From: Lachnospiraceae bacterium
GTDB lineage: Bacteria > Bacillota > Clostridia > Lachnospirales > Lachnospiraceae
DNA length: 64,000 nt
Direction: 5' to 3'
Assembly (NCBI GenBank): GCA_016286035.1
Contig: JAEERY010000019.1
Location: 39,098-103,097 of the forward strand
The notes under the pieces were generated by a model. The model ran no database searches, was not told where the DNA came from, and was given only the letters and a program-made list of their open reading frames with translations. Position numbers and translations under genes: made by a program. This document shows, piece after piece, positions 28,362 to 37,424 of the stretch. How positions within the stretch are numbered: the first letter of the stretch is position 1; each line of letters starts with the position of its first letter.

Positions 28362-28829
28362 CTATTCGCCGGGCAGTTCCCTAAGCTGCCTTACATAGTC
28401 GCTCCCCTCATCCGATATTGTAACAACTTGACCGGCTTTTGCATAGGTCATTCCTAATTCTTCTACAGCGATCTGCTTGATCTCTTCAAGGTTTACACTG
28501 CTTTCTATGCGTTCAAGCTCTTCATCGTTAGTCAATCTTAAATTGTTGAGCTGACTTTCAAGGTAAGCAACACGCTTGATGCTGACTGTAAGATCGGCCT
28601 GCATCTTAATATAACTTGTCAAAGTCAGACAAGCAATAATAACTGCAGCGGCAAGGAAAAGAACGTATCCCGGACTCATCCTCTTTGCTTTTGCTCTGTT
28701 TCTTGCCACTCTGGCATCCACAGGTTTATAGGGCTTGTTCATCTCCCTTATGAGGTCTTCTTTTCTTACAGTATTGCCCTGTACGTATGTACCTCTCGTT
28801 CTTCTTACTGTGTTTGCTCTCTGTGCCAT
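28362..28829 (-). CDS. ftsL: FtsL-like septum formation protein
   Basis: About 155 residues from ATG at 28829, one base after the rsmH stop and behind a GAGGTG site that is the end of rsmH. Basic N-terminus, one membrane helix (about 60-80, GYVLFLAAAVIIACLTLTSY), then a coiled-coil (VAYLESQLNNLRLTNDEELERIE) and the end EELGMTYAKAGQVV typical of Firmicutes FtsL. Identification rests on this architecture and gene order. Confidence 0.85.
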   Translation of the reverse strand: MAQRANTVRRTRGTYVQGNTVRKEDLIREMNKPYKPVDARVARNRAKAKRMSPGYVLFLAAAVIIACLTLTSYIKMQADLTVSIKRVAYLESQLNNLRLTNDEELERIESSVNLEEIKQIAVEELGMTYAKAGQVVTISDEGSDYVRQLRELPGE

Positions 28830-28830
28830 C

Positions 28831-29763
28831 TTACACCTCTTTTTCAAATATCCTTAATTTGGCGCTTTTTGATCTGCTGTTCTCCTCTCTCTCCCTTTCA
28901 CTCGGTAATATCGGTTTCTTCGTTATTACCTTTCCCTTTGAAACGTTCCCGCATACACATACCGGAAATGACGGCGGGCATGTGCAGGGGTTTTCCTGCT
29001 TCTTCATGACCGTTTTGACTATCCTGTCTTCCAATGAATGGAATGTGATGATCACCAGCCTCCCTCCGACTGTTAACAGATCGATCATGTCATCCATTGT
29101 GTTTTTTAAGACTTCCAGTTCCCTGTTGCATTCTATCCTGATCGCCTGGAAGGTTCTCTTTGAAGGATGTCCGTTCACCCTCATCTTTGCCGGTATGGCG
29201 GCTTTGATGATCTCGTTCAGCTCATAAGTCGTTTCTATGGGCTTATCCCCTCTTGCCCTGACTATGTGCTTCGCTATATTCTGTGCGAAATTGTCTTCGC
29301 CGTAATCTCTTATTATCCTGAAAAGTTCTTTTTCGCTGTAACCGTTTACGATGTCCTTGGCTGTAAGTGTCTGTCTCTTGTCCATCCTCATATCCAGATT
29401 GGCGTCATATTTATAGGAGAAACCCCTGTCGGCCGTATCCAGCTGATATGAACTGACTCCAAGATCAAGCAGTATCCCGTCAACCTTTTCTATACCAAGT
29501 TCATTCAGTATGGACTTAATGTTCTCGTAATTGCTTCTTACGATCGTTACGTTATCAAAGTCCTTAAGTCTTTCGCATGCCGCCCTTATCGCATCCTCAT
29601 CCTGATCTATCCCTATCAGCCTTCCGTTCCTATTAAGTCTTTTTACTATCTCAGATGAGTGACCCGCGCCTCCGAGCGTTCCGTCCACATATATTCCGTC
29701 CGGTTTGATGTTCAATCCTTCTATGCATTCATCCAAAAGGACCGATCTGTGTTCAAACTCCAT
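28831..29763 (-). CDS. rsmH: 16S rRNA (cytosine-1402-N4) methyltransferase RsmH
   Basis: 310 residues, normal length. SAM-binding motif [14 protein letters not shown], then [12 protein letters not shown] and [16 protein letters not shown], and the [12 protein letters not shown] motif. It methylates the ribosomal decoding site. Second gene of the division cluster, four bases after mraZ. Confidence 0.98.
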   Translation of the reverse strand: MEFEHRSVLLDECIEGLNIKPDGIYVDGTLGGAGHSSEIVKRLNRNGRLIGIDQDEDAIRAACERLKDFDNVTIVRSNYENIKSILNELGIEKVDGILLDLGVSSYQLDTADRGFSYKYDANLDMRMDKRQTLTAKDIVNGYSEKELFRIIRDYGEDNFAQNIAKHIVRARGDKPIETTYELNEIIKAAIPAKMRVNGHPSKRTFQAIRIECNRELEVLKNTMDDMIDLLTVGGRLVIITFHSLEDRIVKTVMKKQENPCTCPPSFPVCVCGNVSKGKVITKKPILPSEREREENSRSKSAKLRIFEKEV

Positions 29764-29766
29764 ATC

Positions 29767-30198
29767 TTATATTCCAAAACCTAGATTCTGCATGTGTTCT
29801 GCGATCTCATCCACATCATCGAACTGAGCTGTGTTATCCCAACATTCTTTGCTCCATATCTCGACTCTGCTTCCGACTCCCACAAGCACAACATCTTTTA
29901 TGAGTTTCGCATGATCCCTGAGCACTCCCGGAATAAGTATCCTTCCCTGTTTGTCGGATTCAACATCTGCCGCACCGGCAAGGAAGAATCTTACGAATGC
30001 TCTGGCTTCTTTATTGGTGATGGGCAGTGTCTTTAATTTCTCCTCGAATGCTTTCCATTCCTGTTCATCGTATACAAACAGACATCCGTCAAGTCCTTTG
30101 GTGATCACGAACTGTTCACCCAGAATATCTCTGAACTTGGCAGGTATGATGATCCTGCCTTTAGGATCGATTGTGTGATTGTATTCTCCCATGAACAT
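29767..30198 (-). CDS. mraZ: Division cluster regulator MraZ
   Basis: 143 residues with two AbrB-like SpoVT repeats. The first begins [27 protein letters not shown] sequence and the second contains [20 protein letters not shown]. MraZ is a DNA-binding regulator of its own operon. First gene of the cluster. Its promoter carries repeated GTGG boxes, the last of which overlaps the ribosome site. Confidence 0.97.
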   Translation of the reverse strand: MFMGEYNHTIDPKGRIIIPAKFRDILGEQFVITKGLDGCLFVYDEQEWKAFEEKLKTLPITNKEARAFVRFFLAGAADVESDKQGRILIPGVLRDHAKLIKDVVLVGVGSRVEIWSKECWDNTAQFDDVDEIAEHMQNLGFGI

Positions 30199-30205
30199 GT
30201 AAAAT

Positions 30206-30245
30206 CACCACTTTGTTACACTTTACTACCACTTTTCACCACTTG
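30206..30245 (-). promoter_or_regulatory. MraZ box array
   Basis: On the minus strand AAGTGG-type direct repeats: GTGGTG (30237-30242), GTGGTA (30227-30232), GTGTAA (30216-30221) and GTGGTG (30206-30211), spaced 10, 11 and 10 bases, just after the promoter. Known MraZ operators are tandem G-rich repeats in this position. Confidence 0.8.
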
Positions 30246-30250
30246 ACTCC

Positions 30251-30279
30251 ATTTTATATCAAAAAGAGCGCGTTTTCAA
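30251..30279 (-). promoter_or_regulatory. Promoter of the mraZ division cluster
   Basis: On the minus strand TTGAAA (30274-30279), a 17-base spacer and TAAAAT (30251-30256), about 53 bases before the mraZ start. Confidence 0.75.
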
Positions 30280-30363
30280 GGCAAAAAAGCTTGATTTTTG
30301 ACGCCAAACCACAAGATATCCGGCAGTTTTCGGCAGTAAAACTATATTTAGTGTAAAAAGAAA

Positions 30364-30391
30364 AGCAGGACACAATATATAGTGTTCTGCT
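30364..30391 (-). terminator. Terminator after ychF
   Basis: Stem AGCAGAACAC/GTGTCCTGCT on the minus strand with one G-T pair, followed by TTTCTTTTT. It separates ychF from the division cluster. Confidence 0.8.
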
Positions 30392-30472
30392 CATTCATGG
30401 CATTTCGTTTTTTATGTATTTTATACAATGTACTTTAAAAAAGTTTGTTAAATATCCCGAAAGTATTTCGGC

Positions 30473-31573
30473 TTATACATTGAATCTGAACAGGATAACA
30501 TCACCGTCTTTTACGACGTAATCCTTACCTTCCATCCCCACTAAGCCTTTTTCTCTTGCTGCAGCAAGACTTCCCTGTTCAAGAAGGTCTTTATAGTTAA
30601 CGACCTCTGCCTTGATAAAGCCTCTCTCAAAGTCTGTATGGATCTTTCCTGCTGCCTGTGGTGCCTTAGTACCTATCTTGATCGTCCAGGCCCTTGTTTC
30701 ATCCTCACCTGCTGTAAGGAAACTCATAAGATTCAATATTCGATAGCTTGCAGTGATGAGCTTATCAAGACCCGATTCCTTAAGACCAAGGTCCTCAAGG
30801 AACATTGCCTTCTCATCGTCATCCAGCTCTGCTATCTCCTGCTCAATCTGTGCACAGATAACAAACACTTCGCTGTTCTCTTCGCTTGCCATCTTTCTCA
30901 CTGCCTGTACATGAGCATTGTTTGCTCCGTCATCAGCCAGATCATCCTCGGATACGTTAGCCGCATATATGGTAGGCTTTGCGGTAAGAAGATTGTATGA
31001 ATTGAACCAGTTTACCTTATCCTCATCATCGGACATCGGGAACGTCTTTGCCATGTTTCCTGCTTCAAGGTGTGATTTAATCGCCTCAAGCTGCTCATAT
31101 TCCTTTGCTACGGTCTTATCCATCTTTGCCTGCTTGGCAACCTTGGCTATCCTTCTGTCTAAGATCTCTATATCAGAAAAGATAAGTTCGAAATTAATGG
31201 TCTCTATGTCTCTTGCAGGATTAACATTTCCATCAACATGGACTACGTTTGAATCCTCAAAGCAGCGTACCACGTGAACGATGGCATCGACCTCACGTAT
31301 GTTTGCAAGGAACTGGTTTCCCAGACCCTCACCCTTGCTCGCACCTTTAACAAGTCCAGCTATATCCACAAATTCGATAACGGCAGGTGTGACTTTCTTG
31401 GAATTATACATATCTCCTAAAAGTTTAAGTCTCTTATCAGGTACAGCTACAACACCCACGTTGGGATCTATCGTACAGAACGGATAATTTGCAGACTCCG
31501 CTCCTGCCTTTGTCAGTGAATTAAATAATGTGGACTTTCCTACATTCGGAAGTCCGACGATTCCCAGTTTCAT
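30473..31573 (-). CDS. ychF: Redox/ribosome-associated ATPase YchF (Obg family)
   Basis: 366 residues, the usual length. P-loop GLPNVGKST, switch region [27 protein letters not shown], a central coiled-coil and a C-terminal TGS domain ([20 protein letters not shown]). YchF/OLA1 proteins bind ATP rather than GTP. The start has a GGGAGA site. Monocistronic, with a terminator downstream. Confidence 0.98.
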   Translation of the reverse strand: MKLGIVGLPNVGKSTLFNSLTKAGAESANYPFCTIDPNVGVVAVPDKRLKLLGDMYNSKKVTPAVIEFVDIAGLVKGASKGEGLGNQFLANIREVDAIVHVVRCFEDSNVVHVDGNVNPARDIETINFELIFSDIEILDRRIAKVAKQAKMDKTVAKEYEQLEAIKSHLEAGNMAKTFPMSDDEDKVNWFNSYNLLTAKPTIYAANVSEDDLADDGANNAHVQAVRKMASEENSEVFVICAQIEQEIAELDDDEKAMFLEDLGLKESGLDKLITASYRILNLMSFLTAGEDETRAWTIKIGTKAPQAAGKIHTDFERGFIKAEVVNYKDLLEQGSLAAAREKGLVGMEGKDYVVKDGDVILFRFNV

Positions 31574-31663
31574 TTCTACTTCTATCTCCCTTAAAAAGCT
31601 TTATTATACTTGGTTTCTATGATTCTTTTATTCGATCGGGTATATGATTATCGGCAAAAAAGA

Positions 31664-31709
31664 AATAACCCCAATTAACTCAAAGTATTTTACACTAATC
31701 GGGATTATT
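31664..31709. terminator. Hairpin terminator, active on the minus strand
   Basis: 14-base arms (31664-31677 and 31696-31709), 12 of 14 paired. On the minus strand it is followed by TTTCTTTTTT, so it can end the hydrogenase operon and antitoxin remnant. A-rich left and T-rich right flanks suggest it may be bidirectional. Confidence 0.6.
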
Positions 31710-31711
31710 TT

Positions 31712-31998
31712 TCAAATCATATTATTGTTCTTCGATTCGTTCAGCGGAACAATTGCAAGTTTATATCCAAGTGGCACAAGAACTTTTAACAAGCCATCAT
31801 CGGTTACTTTGCATTTTGCAATGAAGTAACCTCAGCTTGGGACATCCCCTGCTTATCTCCGATTTTGATATAAGCTCTAATCAGTTCTTTTTCAAATTCA
31901 ATAGCGTTCTCTTCCTCAACAGATAAATTCAGCTCGCTTCGAAATTCTCCCCAATCTCTCATGCTTTTTGGCTCTCCTTTTATAATCGACCAGTTCAA
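31712..31998 (-). pseudogene. Decayed XRE/HigA-like antitoxin gene
   Basis: The first frame (31998 down to 31804) encodes an antitoxin-like N-terminus with helix EEENAIEFEKELIRAYIKI and the start of a helix-turn-helix, GDKQGMSQAEV, then stops. In another frame the sequence continues to TGA at 31712 as LLKVLVPLGYKLAIVPL, the typical C-terminal end of XRE antitoxins. The middle, about 20 residues including the recognition helix, is missing. So the gene has an internal deletion plus frameshift. No toxin gene is next to it. Confidence 0.7.
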
Positions 31999-32043
31999 TT
32001 TGTTCCTCTCTCTGACAGAAACACCAATCTATTTACCATTGCT

Positions 32044-33468
32044 TTACAAAATACCGGTCGCACCCTTTATTGTTTTCTCCAATGCCTCCTGTCCGTATTT
32101 ATCAACTTCCGCTTTGTTCTTCTCACCGTGCGTAAGACATCCGGCGCCTCCGATACAGCCTCCGATACATGCCATTCCTTCTATAAAATTGGCATCCAAA
32201 ACGTTTTTGCTCTTCTTAAGGAGCGCCACACGGCATTCCTCTATTCCGTCGCATGCTATCGCTTTAAGATCAAAATCTATATCCTGCTCTTTAAGGCCTT
32301 CAGCCAATGCATCCGAAAGACCGCCGCTTCGTGCAAATATCCTTCCGAAATACGAAGCATTATCGAGTACATCTTCATCAAGAGCGGTGATATCTATGTC
32401 TCTGCTGTCAAAGAGCGCCTGCAGTTCCTCAAAGGTTATTACCGAATCCACATAAGGCTTTACATCTTCTCTTTGCATCTCGGCTTTTTTAGCGGTACAC
32501 GGACCTATGAAAATAACCTTTGCTTTATCGTGGGTTGATTTAATATACTTAGCCAGTGTCGCCATGGGAGAAAGATTATGCGAAACGTAAGGAAGCAGAT
32601 CCGGAAATTCCGACTTTATATACTGTACAAAAGCCGGACAGCACGAACTGGTTAAGAATTCTTTCTCCGACAATTCCTTTGCTTCCGACAAAGCCACCAT
32701 ATCCGCACCCAGTGCAGCTTCTATAACCGTATAGAAGCCAAGTTCCTTGAGTCCTGTTACAACCTGTCCGAGTTTTGCATAGGCAAACTGACTCGATATC
32801 GAAGGTGCAACTATGGCATATACTTTGTATTCGGTGTTTTCTTTACTCTTTTTAATGATATCAATGACATTCAGTATATAGGATTTATCTGTAATGGCGC
32901 CAAAAGGACACTGGTATACGCATGCACCGCACTGTATGCATTTATCATTATCGATCGCTGCGGCATTATCCTCGTTTATCGAGATAGCCTTCACCTTGCA
33001 GGCAACCTGACACGGACGTTTCCTGTTGATGATGGCGGAATAAGGACATACCTTCGCACACAGACCGCACTCGACACATTTTGACTTATCAATGTGCGCC
33101 GTATGGTTATGGTCAAATGATATGGCACCTCTCTTGCAGGCATCTTCACATCTGTGTGCCAGACAGCCTCGGCATGAAGTGGTCACTTCAAAACCGGCAG
33201 CCGGACACTCATCACACGCTATATCCACAACTTCGATAACATTCGGATTATCCTTGTCTCCGCCCATTGCCATCTTTACACGTTCACCAAGAATCGCTCT
33301 TTCTTTGTAAACACAGCAGCGGGTTGTGGGTATCTTTCCGGGTACGATCATCTGCGGGATATCAAGAAGGTTCTCTAAGAGCGTATCATTCCATGCCTGA
33401 CGCGCAACCTCCCTCAAGACCTTATATTTCATGTGCTGTACTTTTGTATCAAATTTTCTGACTCCCAT
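32044..33468 (-). CDS. [FeFe] hydrogenase, group-B-like monomeric
   Basis: 474 residues. The N-terminal half holds several [4Fe-4S] motifs (CRGCLAHRCEDAC, CVECGLCAKVCP, CIQCGACVYQCP). The H-cluster domain keeps all expected ligands: L1 TSSCCP (C276/C277), L2 GPCTAKK (C324) and L3 MACIGGC (C434, C438). This combination is typical of group B [FeFe] hydrogenases. It may make or take up H2 in the cytoplasm. Last gene of the hydrogen-sensing operon, 12 bases after the phosphatase gene. Group assignment is by motif only. Confidence 0.9.
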   Translation of the reverse strand: MGVRKFDTKVQHMKYKVLREVARQAWNDTLLENLLDIPQMIVPGKIPTTRCCVYKERAILGERVKMAMGGDKDNPNVIEVVDIACDECPAAGFEVTTSCRGCLAHRCEDACKRGAISFDHNHTAHIDKSKCVECGLCAKVCPYSAIINRKRPCQVACKVKAISINEDNAAAIDNDKCIQCGACVYQCPFGAITDKSYILNVIDIIKKSKENTEYKVYAIVAPSISSQFAYAKLGQVVTGLKELGFYTVIEAALGADMVALSEAKELSEKEFLTSSCCPAFVQYIKSEFPDLLPYVSHNLSPMATLAKYIKSTHDKAKVIFIGPCTAKKAEMQREDVKPYVDSVITFEELQALFDSRDIDITALDEDVLDNASYFGRIFARSGGLSDALAEGLKEQDIDFDLKAIACDGIEECRVALLKKSKNVLDANFIEGMACIGGCIGGAGCLTHGEKNKAEVDKYGQEALEKTIKGATGIL

Positions 33469-33480
33469 AAAACATAACTC

Positions 33481-34653
33481 CTAAAAATAACTGACTTTGA
33501 TCTTCTTTCCCATCTTTTGAAGACATTCCGAAAGCTCTTCGACCAGATTCATTTTAATACTGTAAGAGATCGGTAGATCGGGATTCTGATGAGCCGGATT
33601 AACCGCTCTTCCCACATAGAAGCTTATATCGGTAGCTTCCTCGAACAACATGCGGCATATGAGCGATGCACCATCACGTTGAAAACTCCATTTCTCGTAC
33701 AGTTCGTTTTTATCCAGTGCATCCTTTGCATATTCGATGACCTTGCTTATCGTTATCACGCCTTCGGTAACAAGATCAACCCCTTCTATCTCAGCGATCG
33801 GAGGGACATCGGATCCCTGAAAGTCCAAAGATGCCTTAACGGTTTTACCCAGATATTTGGCAGCGATCGACGAAGTAGTCCCGCCGCATATGATATGTTT
33901 TCCGTTTTTCGAGAAAAACAAAGACATCATACGGTCTGCATCATCACGATTACGCGGAGGTCCGAAAAGAATATTCATCGGTTCTCTCTTCCTTACCTTG
34001 ACAATACATGCTGTCGCATCGTCTCCCGGACGATAACCGTATTCCTTGTCGCACTGATCAACTAACATGGTCGCAAGTGTTTTTGCGGTATATCCGGCAG
34101 CTGCCAGCCCTCTTACAAACTCTGCGATATCTTCTTCCTTCCATCCAAAGTTAAAGGCAAGGCCTATGCCCGCATGCGGACATCCATCACTCATGGCGAT
34201 CATGATGTCGTCTTCCTGCAGATTTATAACAGACTTAAATATCTTTTTATTATCTATTGTGAGCTCCGTCATCGGATACTCGTATGTTTCATAATTTCTT
34301 AAAAAAATGACCTTCGGATTGTCATACTGAATGATCTCAACCGTAGAATTCTCAATAATGTGTATGATCGTAAATGTCGAATAGGCCACTCCTCTTACGG
34401 AGCAGATAGGCAGGGTAGCCGCTATTGTCGAAACACATTCTTCCAGCTTCATTCCTTCAGCCATCATCGTTGAAATGATCTTGGAAGTAAGTGTTGAAAG
34501 AATGCTCGCCTTTACCCCGCTGCCAAGCCCGTCGGCAAGTACGATGACCTGAGAGTTCTCACCCCTGTCAACGATCTCAACATGGTCTCCGCATAAAAGC
34601 TCGCCTTCATGGTTTATGCTCTTCCATCCTATGTCGGCACAAAGATTATTCAT
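33481..34653 (-). CDS. SpoIIE/PP2C-type serine phosphatase
   Basis: 390 residues. A PP2C-like phosphatase domain (about 1-230) shows the metal-binding acids in IVLADGLGSGVKAS, IAMSDGCPHAGIG and PGDDATACIV. The remaining 160 residues have no family I recognise. It overlaps the HydS-like gene by eight bases, and known sensory [FeFe] hydrogenases often have such a phosphatase next to them. Likely role: output of H2 or redox sensing by dephosphorylating a regulator. The target is unknown. Confidence 0.88.
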   Translation of the reverse strand: MNNLCADIGWKSINHEGELLCGDHVEIVDRGENSQVIVLADGLGSGVKASILSTLTSKIISTMMAEGMKLEECVSTIAATLPICSVRGVAYSTFTIIHIIENSTVEIIQYDNPKVIFLRNYETYEYPMTELTIDNKKIFKSVINLQEDDIMIAMSDGCPHAGIGLAFNFGWKEEDIAEFVRGLAAAGYTAKTLATMLVDQCDKEYGYRPGDDATACIVKVRKREPMNILFGPPRNRDDADRMMSLFFSKNGKHIICGGTTSSIAAKYLGKTVKASLDFQGSDVPPIAEIEGVDLVTEGVITISKVIEYAKDALDKNELYEKWSFQRDGASLICRMLFEEATDISFYVGRAVNPAHQNPDLPISYSIKMNLVEELSECLQKMGKKIKVSYF

Positions 34654-36319
34654 TACCGATAGACTCCTTAAGCTTAGTCAGTGCGATCTTGGTCTCAGCA
34701 GCGGTTTCACCAAGAAGTGATGCTATTTCCTGAACGATCCTCATCTGTTTGTCAACCACCTTATCCGCTATCTCAACGGTCTGGCGACTGATCTCTTCGT
34801 TTCTCTCGCGCTGAGTCTCCTCTTTAGTCACATCACGGAATATACCTAAAAGAAGATGATATTCCTTATCATAAACTATCGTTTTATCTACATACTTTCC
34901 GTATTCGGCCAGATATTCACGTTTATCCCTGATCTCTCTTCCATCAGTTAGCACACTGTCAAAATCCGTTGGATCCAGTACATGTACAACCTGGTCACCC
35001 AAAACATCCGAAGCGCTTCTGAGATTCAGTATCCGCAGTGCGGCATTGTTAACCTGCTGAACCTCGAGTTTTTCGTTAAGGACCACCAGTCCGTTAGGTG
35101 TATTTCTCGCAATTGTATCAGAAAAATTCTCCGCACGGTCCTTCAAAAACGGCAGACACATGGATATCTCAGCCTTGCCCTGCAAAATGGCAATCGCTTT
35201 TTCTCTGCAGGTATCGTATCCGCATGTTCCGCAGTTTAATTCATCATCCGGCCTTATCTTGCCCATCTGACGAAGAGTTTCTGTGATCTGTGCCTCATCC
35301 GGCATCTCATTTTTGCGTTCTATCGCTTCAAAATGCTTTTTAAGTTCTGTCTGGTATGGCTGATCGATATCAAAATCCCTGCTGCCCGCATAATTTGATA
35401 CCGCTATGTAGTCCCTGACAGGCGAACGATGGAACTTTTCCATGACCGGTCCGCCCACGCAGCTTCCCGCACAGGCTGACATCTCTATAAAACACTTATG
35501 CAGATTTCCCGCTTCTATATCATTTAATGCCGCTATGCAGTTTTCTGTTCCGTCGATGGCCATGTAACTGTAATCAGGATTGCTCTTTTCCATGGTCTTA
35601 AGTATCCCTCCCGTTGTGGGGAAGAATCTCGCCAGACTTTTATCATCAGCCACGATCGACTTTTGAGGCTCTATGTTTTCTTCCTTAAACCATGCAGTCA
35701 GTTCATCAAATGTAAGGACCGCATCGACTATCCCTTCATAATGCTGCGCTTCATCCTTCTTTGACACGCATGGGCCAATAAATACAGTCTTGGCGTTTGG
35801 CATACGCTTTTTTATATCTAAACAGTGCGCCTGCATCGGTGATAAAACATCAGCCAGATACGGCAGCAATGACGGAAACTTTTTCTGTATCAGAAGATTT
35901 ATTGAATGACAGCATGAAGATATGATTATATCTTTTTCTCCCTCATTTATCATGCGGTCATATTCTCTCTTAACAACGGTCGCACCCAGTGCCGTCTCCT
36001 CGGCATCAAAAAATCCGAGCTTTTTAAGCGCCTCACGCATTGATTCTATACCGACGCCCTCATAGTTTGCCACAAAGGAAGGCGCGAGACTTACAACCAC
36101 CGGATCAGATCCTGAAAGGAGCACCTTTACTTTCTCCGTCTCTTCTACTATCTCTTTTGCTCCCTGTGGACAGACAACAAAACACTGTCCGCACATGATA
36201 CACTCGTTTCCGATGATATATGCCTGGTTTCCCGAAAATCTTATGGACTTTACCGGGCAGTGCCTGATACACTTATAACAGTTTTTGCAGTTGGATTTTT
36301 TAAGAGTAAGACATTCCAT
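34646..36319 (-). CDS. hydS: Sensory [FeFe] hydrogenase-like protein with PAS domain (HydS type)
   Basis: 557 residues. Two N-terminal [4Fe-4S] clusters (CKNCYKCIRHC, CIMCGQCFVVC), then the hydrogenase domain with ligands in SSCCHS (C136/C137), GPCVSKK (C184) and SACAGSC (C283, C287). The loop Pro of TSCCP is replaced by His, as in sensory forms. Next comes a Fe-S motif CGTCGYDTC...C (363-388), a PAS domain (about 400-505) and a helical end. This order defines group C/HydS proteins, believed to sense H2 or redox state and control other hydrogenases. Overlaps the phosphatase gene. Confidence 0.92.
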   Translation of the reverse strand: MECLTLKKSNCKNCYKCIRHCPVKSIRFSGNQAYIIGNECIMCGQCFVVCPQGAKEIVEETEKVKVLLSGSDPVVVSLAPSFVANYEGVGIESMREALKKLGFFDAEETALGATVVKREYDRMINEGEKDIIISSCCHSINLLIQKKFPSLLPYLADVLSPMQAHCLDIKKRMPNAKTVFIGPCVSKKDEAQHYEGIVDAVLTFDELTAWFKEENIEPQKSIVADDKSLARFFPTTGGILKTMEKSNPDYSYMAIDGTENCIAALNDIEAGNLHKCFIEMSACAGSCVGGPVMEKFHRSPVRDYIAVSNYAGSRDFDIDQPYQTELKKHFEAIERKNEMPDEAQITETLRQMGKIRPDDELNCGTCGYDTCREKAIAILQGKAEISMCLPFLKDRAENFSDTIARNTPNGLVVLNEKLEVQQVNNAALRILNLRSASDVLGDQVVHVLDPTDFDSVLTDGREIRDKREYLAEYGKYVDKTIVYDKEYHLLLGIFRDVTKEETQRERNEEISRQTVEIADKVVDKQMRIVQEIASLLGETAAETKIALTKLKESIGNE

Positions 36320-36340
36320 TAAATATCATCCTTTCCTCTC

Positions 36341-36580
36341 TTACATCTTCGTTAGGACCGAAGAAGCAAAAAAATCCTTTACGTTTTCAGGTGACAGAGA
36401 ATGGAACTCATCATCCGCCTTTACGCAGACTCCCTGCTGGCATTTCCCCATGCAGAAGACACCGCTTAGTTCAACTTTATCTCCAAGGTTGTTTTCTCTT
36501 ATCAGATCCTGCAGCTGCTCCACAACCTGCTTTGATCCCTTAATGTGACATGAAGAGCCGATACAAACCGTAATTTTCAT
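36341..36580 (-). CDS. Thioredoxin-like [2Fe-2S] ferredoxin (NuoE-like)
   Basis: 79 residues. Four cysteines in the pattern C-x4-C ... C-x3-C (IGSSCHIKGS, GVFCMGKCQQGVC) match the thioredoxin-fold [2Fe-2S] domain of NuoE/HydC. Small stand-alone copies accompany HydS-type genes and probably carry electrons to them. It lies 21 bases before hydS in the operon. GGAGAA precedes the start. Confidence 0.9.
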   Translation of the reverse strand: MKITVCIGSSCHIKGSKQVVEQLQDLIRENNLGDKVELSGVFCMGKCQQGVCVKADDEFHSLSPENVKDFFASSVLTKM

Positions 36581-36591
36581 TTAGATTCTCC

Positions 36592-37341
36592 TTATTCGTA
36601 ATCCGGGGCATTTACGAGTGAAAGCAAAAACTCACGCTCTTTCTCATTTCTGTTAACGGACAGAGATGCCGCAACGAGCGGTATCCATTTTAAAACATAC
36701 TGCTTTTGCGTATCGCTCTTTTCACAGAACAGATCAAGGTATTTCTTTGCACCTTTGTCATCACCGTTCAGTCTGAAGAGCAGATATGTACATGCAACAT
36801 CCGCAGAAGCGTTTCCCTGAGTCGCATGAGACCAGTCAAAAATATACGGAGTCCCGTCTTTTGTGATGATTATATTTGACGGATCAAAGTCTCCGTGACA
36901 TACCTTGTTATGCTTTGGCATCTCTCTTAGTCGTGCCTGAAGATCATAACGGGTAGTGGCATCAAGTTCTGAATCGCTGATCTTGCTGCTCATCCTGTCC
37001 TTTAACTTGTTTAAAAGCGGACATGTCTTTTTATGTACCAAAAGCTGCAGATCGACAAACATTTCAAGATATTCATCTTTTTTATCCGGTTCTTCTTCCA
37101 TAAGCTGAGCCAGTGTCTTTCCTTTAATAAATTCAAAGACTATGGCCCACTTGCCGTCTATATTCGTAACTTCCAAAACCTTCGGAATACTCAGTTTGGT
37201 CTCTTCAATCCTTGAATGATTTAATGCTTCGTTCAATACTCCGGATTTGGAATATTCCTCATTAAATACCTTGATGCATCTGTCCTCATCACGGTAGATC
37301 GTCTTATCTTTTCTTACTGCTATAACTCTGTCAAGTTTCAA
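36592..37341 (-). CDS. APH/choline-kinase-like phosphotransferase
   Basis: 249 residues, protein-kinase-like fold. Brenner-type catalytic loop HGDFDPSNIII and metal-binding IFDWSH are present; a Lys in IKVFNEEY and the hinge FEFIKGKTL also fit. The start is TTG at 37341 with GGAGGT seven bases upstream. First gene of the hydrogenase operon and 12 bases before the 2Fe-2S gene. It is not close enough to resistance enzymes to call aminoglycoside kinase; the substrate is unknown. Confidence 0.8.
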   Translation of the reverse strand: MKLDRVIAVRKDKTIYRDEDRCIKVFNEEYSKSGVLNEALNHSRIEETKLSIPKVLEVTNIDGKWAIVFEFIKGKTLAQLMEEEPDKKDEYLEMFVDLQLLVHKKTCPLLNKLKDRMSSKISDSELDATTRYDLQARLREMPKHNKVCHGDFDPSNIIITKDGTPYIFDWSHATQGNASADVACTYLLFRLNGDDKGAKKYLDLFCEKSDTQKQYVLKWIPLVAASLSVNRNEKEREFLLSLVNAPDYE

Positions 37342-37354
37342 GCCTGCTACCTCC

Positions 37355-37367
37355 TTAAGGCCCTTAA
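37355..37367. promoter_or_regulatory. Palindrome in the hydrogenase operon leader
   Basis: TTAAGG-C-CCTTAA, perfect 6-base arms, immediately beside the ribosome site of the first operon gene and downstream of its promoter. Candidate operator or leader hairpin. Confidence 0.35.
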
Positions 37368-37380
37368 TCCCTAATATATA

Positions 37381-37409
37381 ATCATAACACCGGGCATCTT
37401 GTCTTTCAA
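37381..37409 (-). promoter_or_regulatory. Promoter of the hydrogenase operon
   Basis: On the minus strand TTGAAA (37404-37409), a 17-base spacer and TATGAT (37381-37386), about 40 bases before the TTG start. Confidence 0.7.
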
Positions 37410-37424
37410 ACTTATTTTGCGCAG

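Noticed and set aside
36592..37341. Aminoglycoside resistance gene
   Set aside because: Only the general APH/choline kinase fold is visible and it sits in a hydrogenase operon; no evidence for drug modification.
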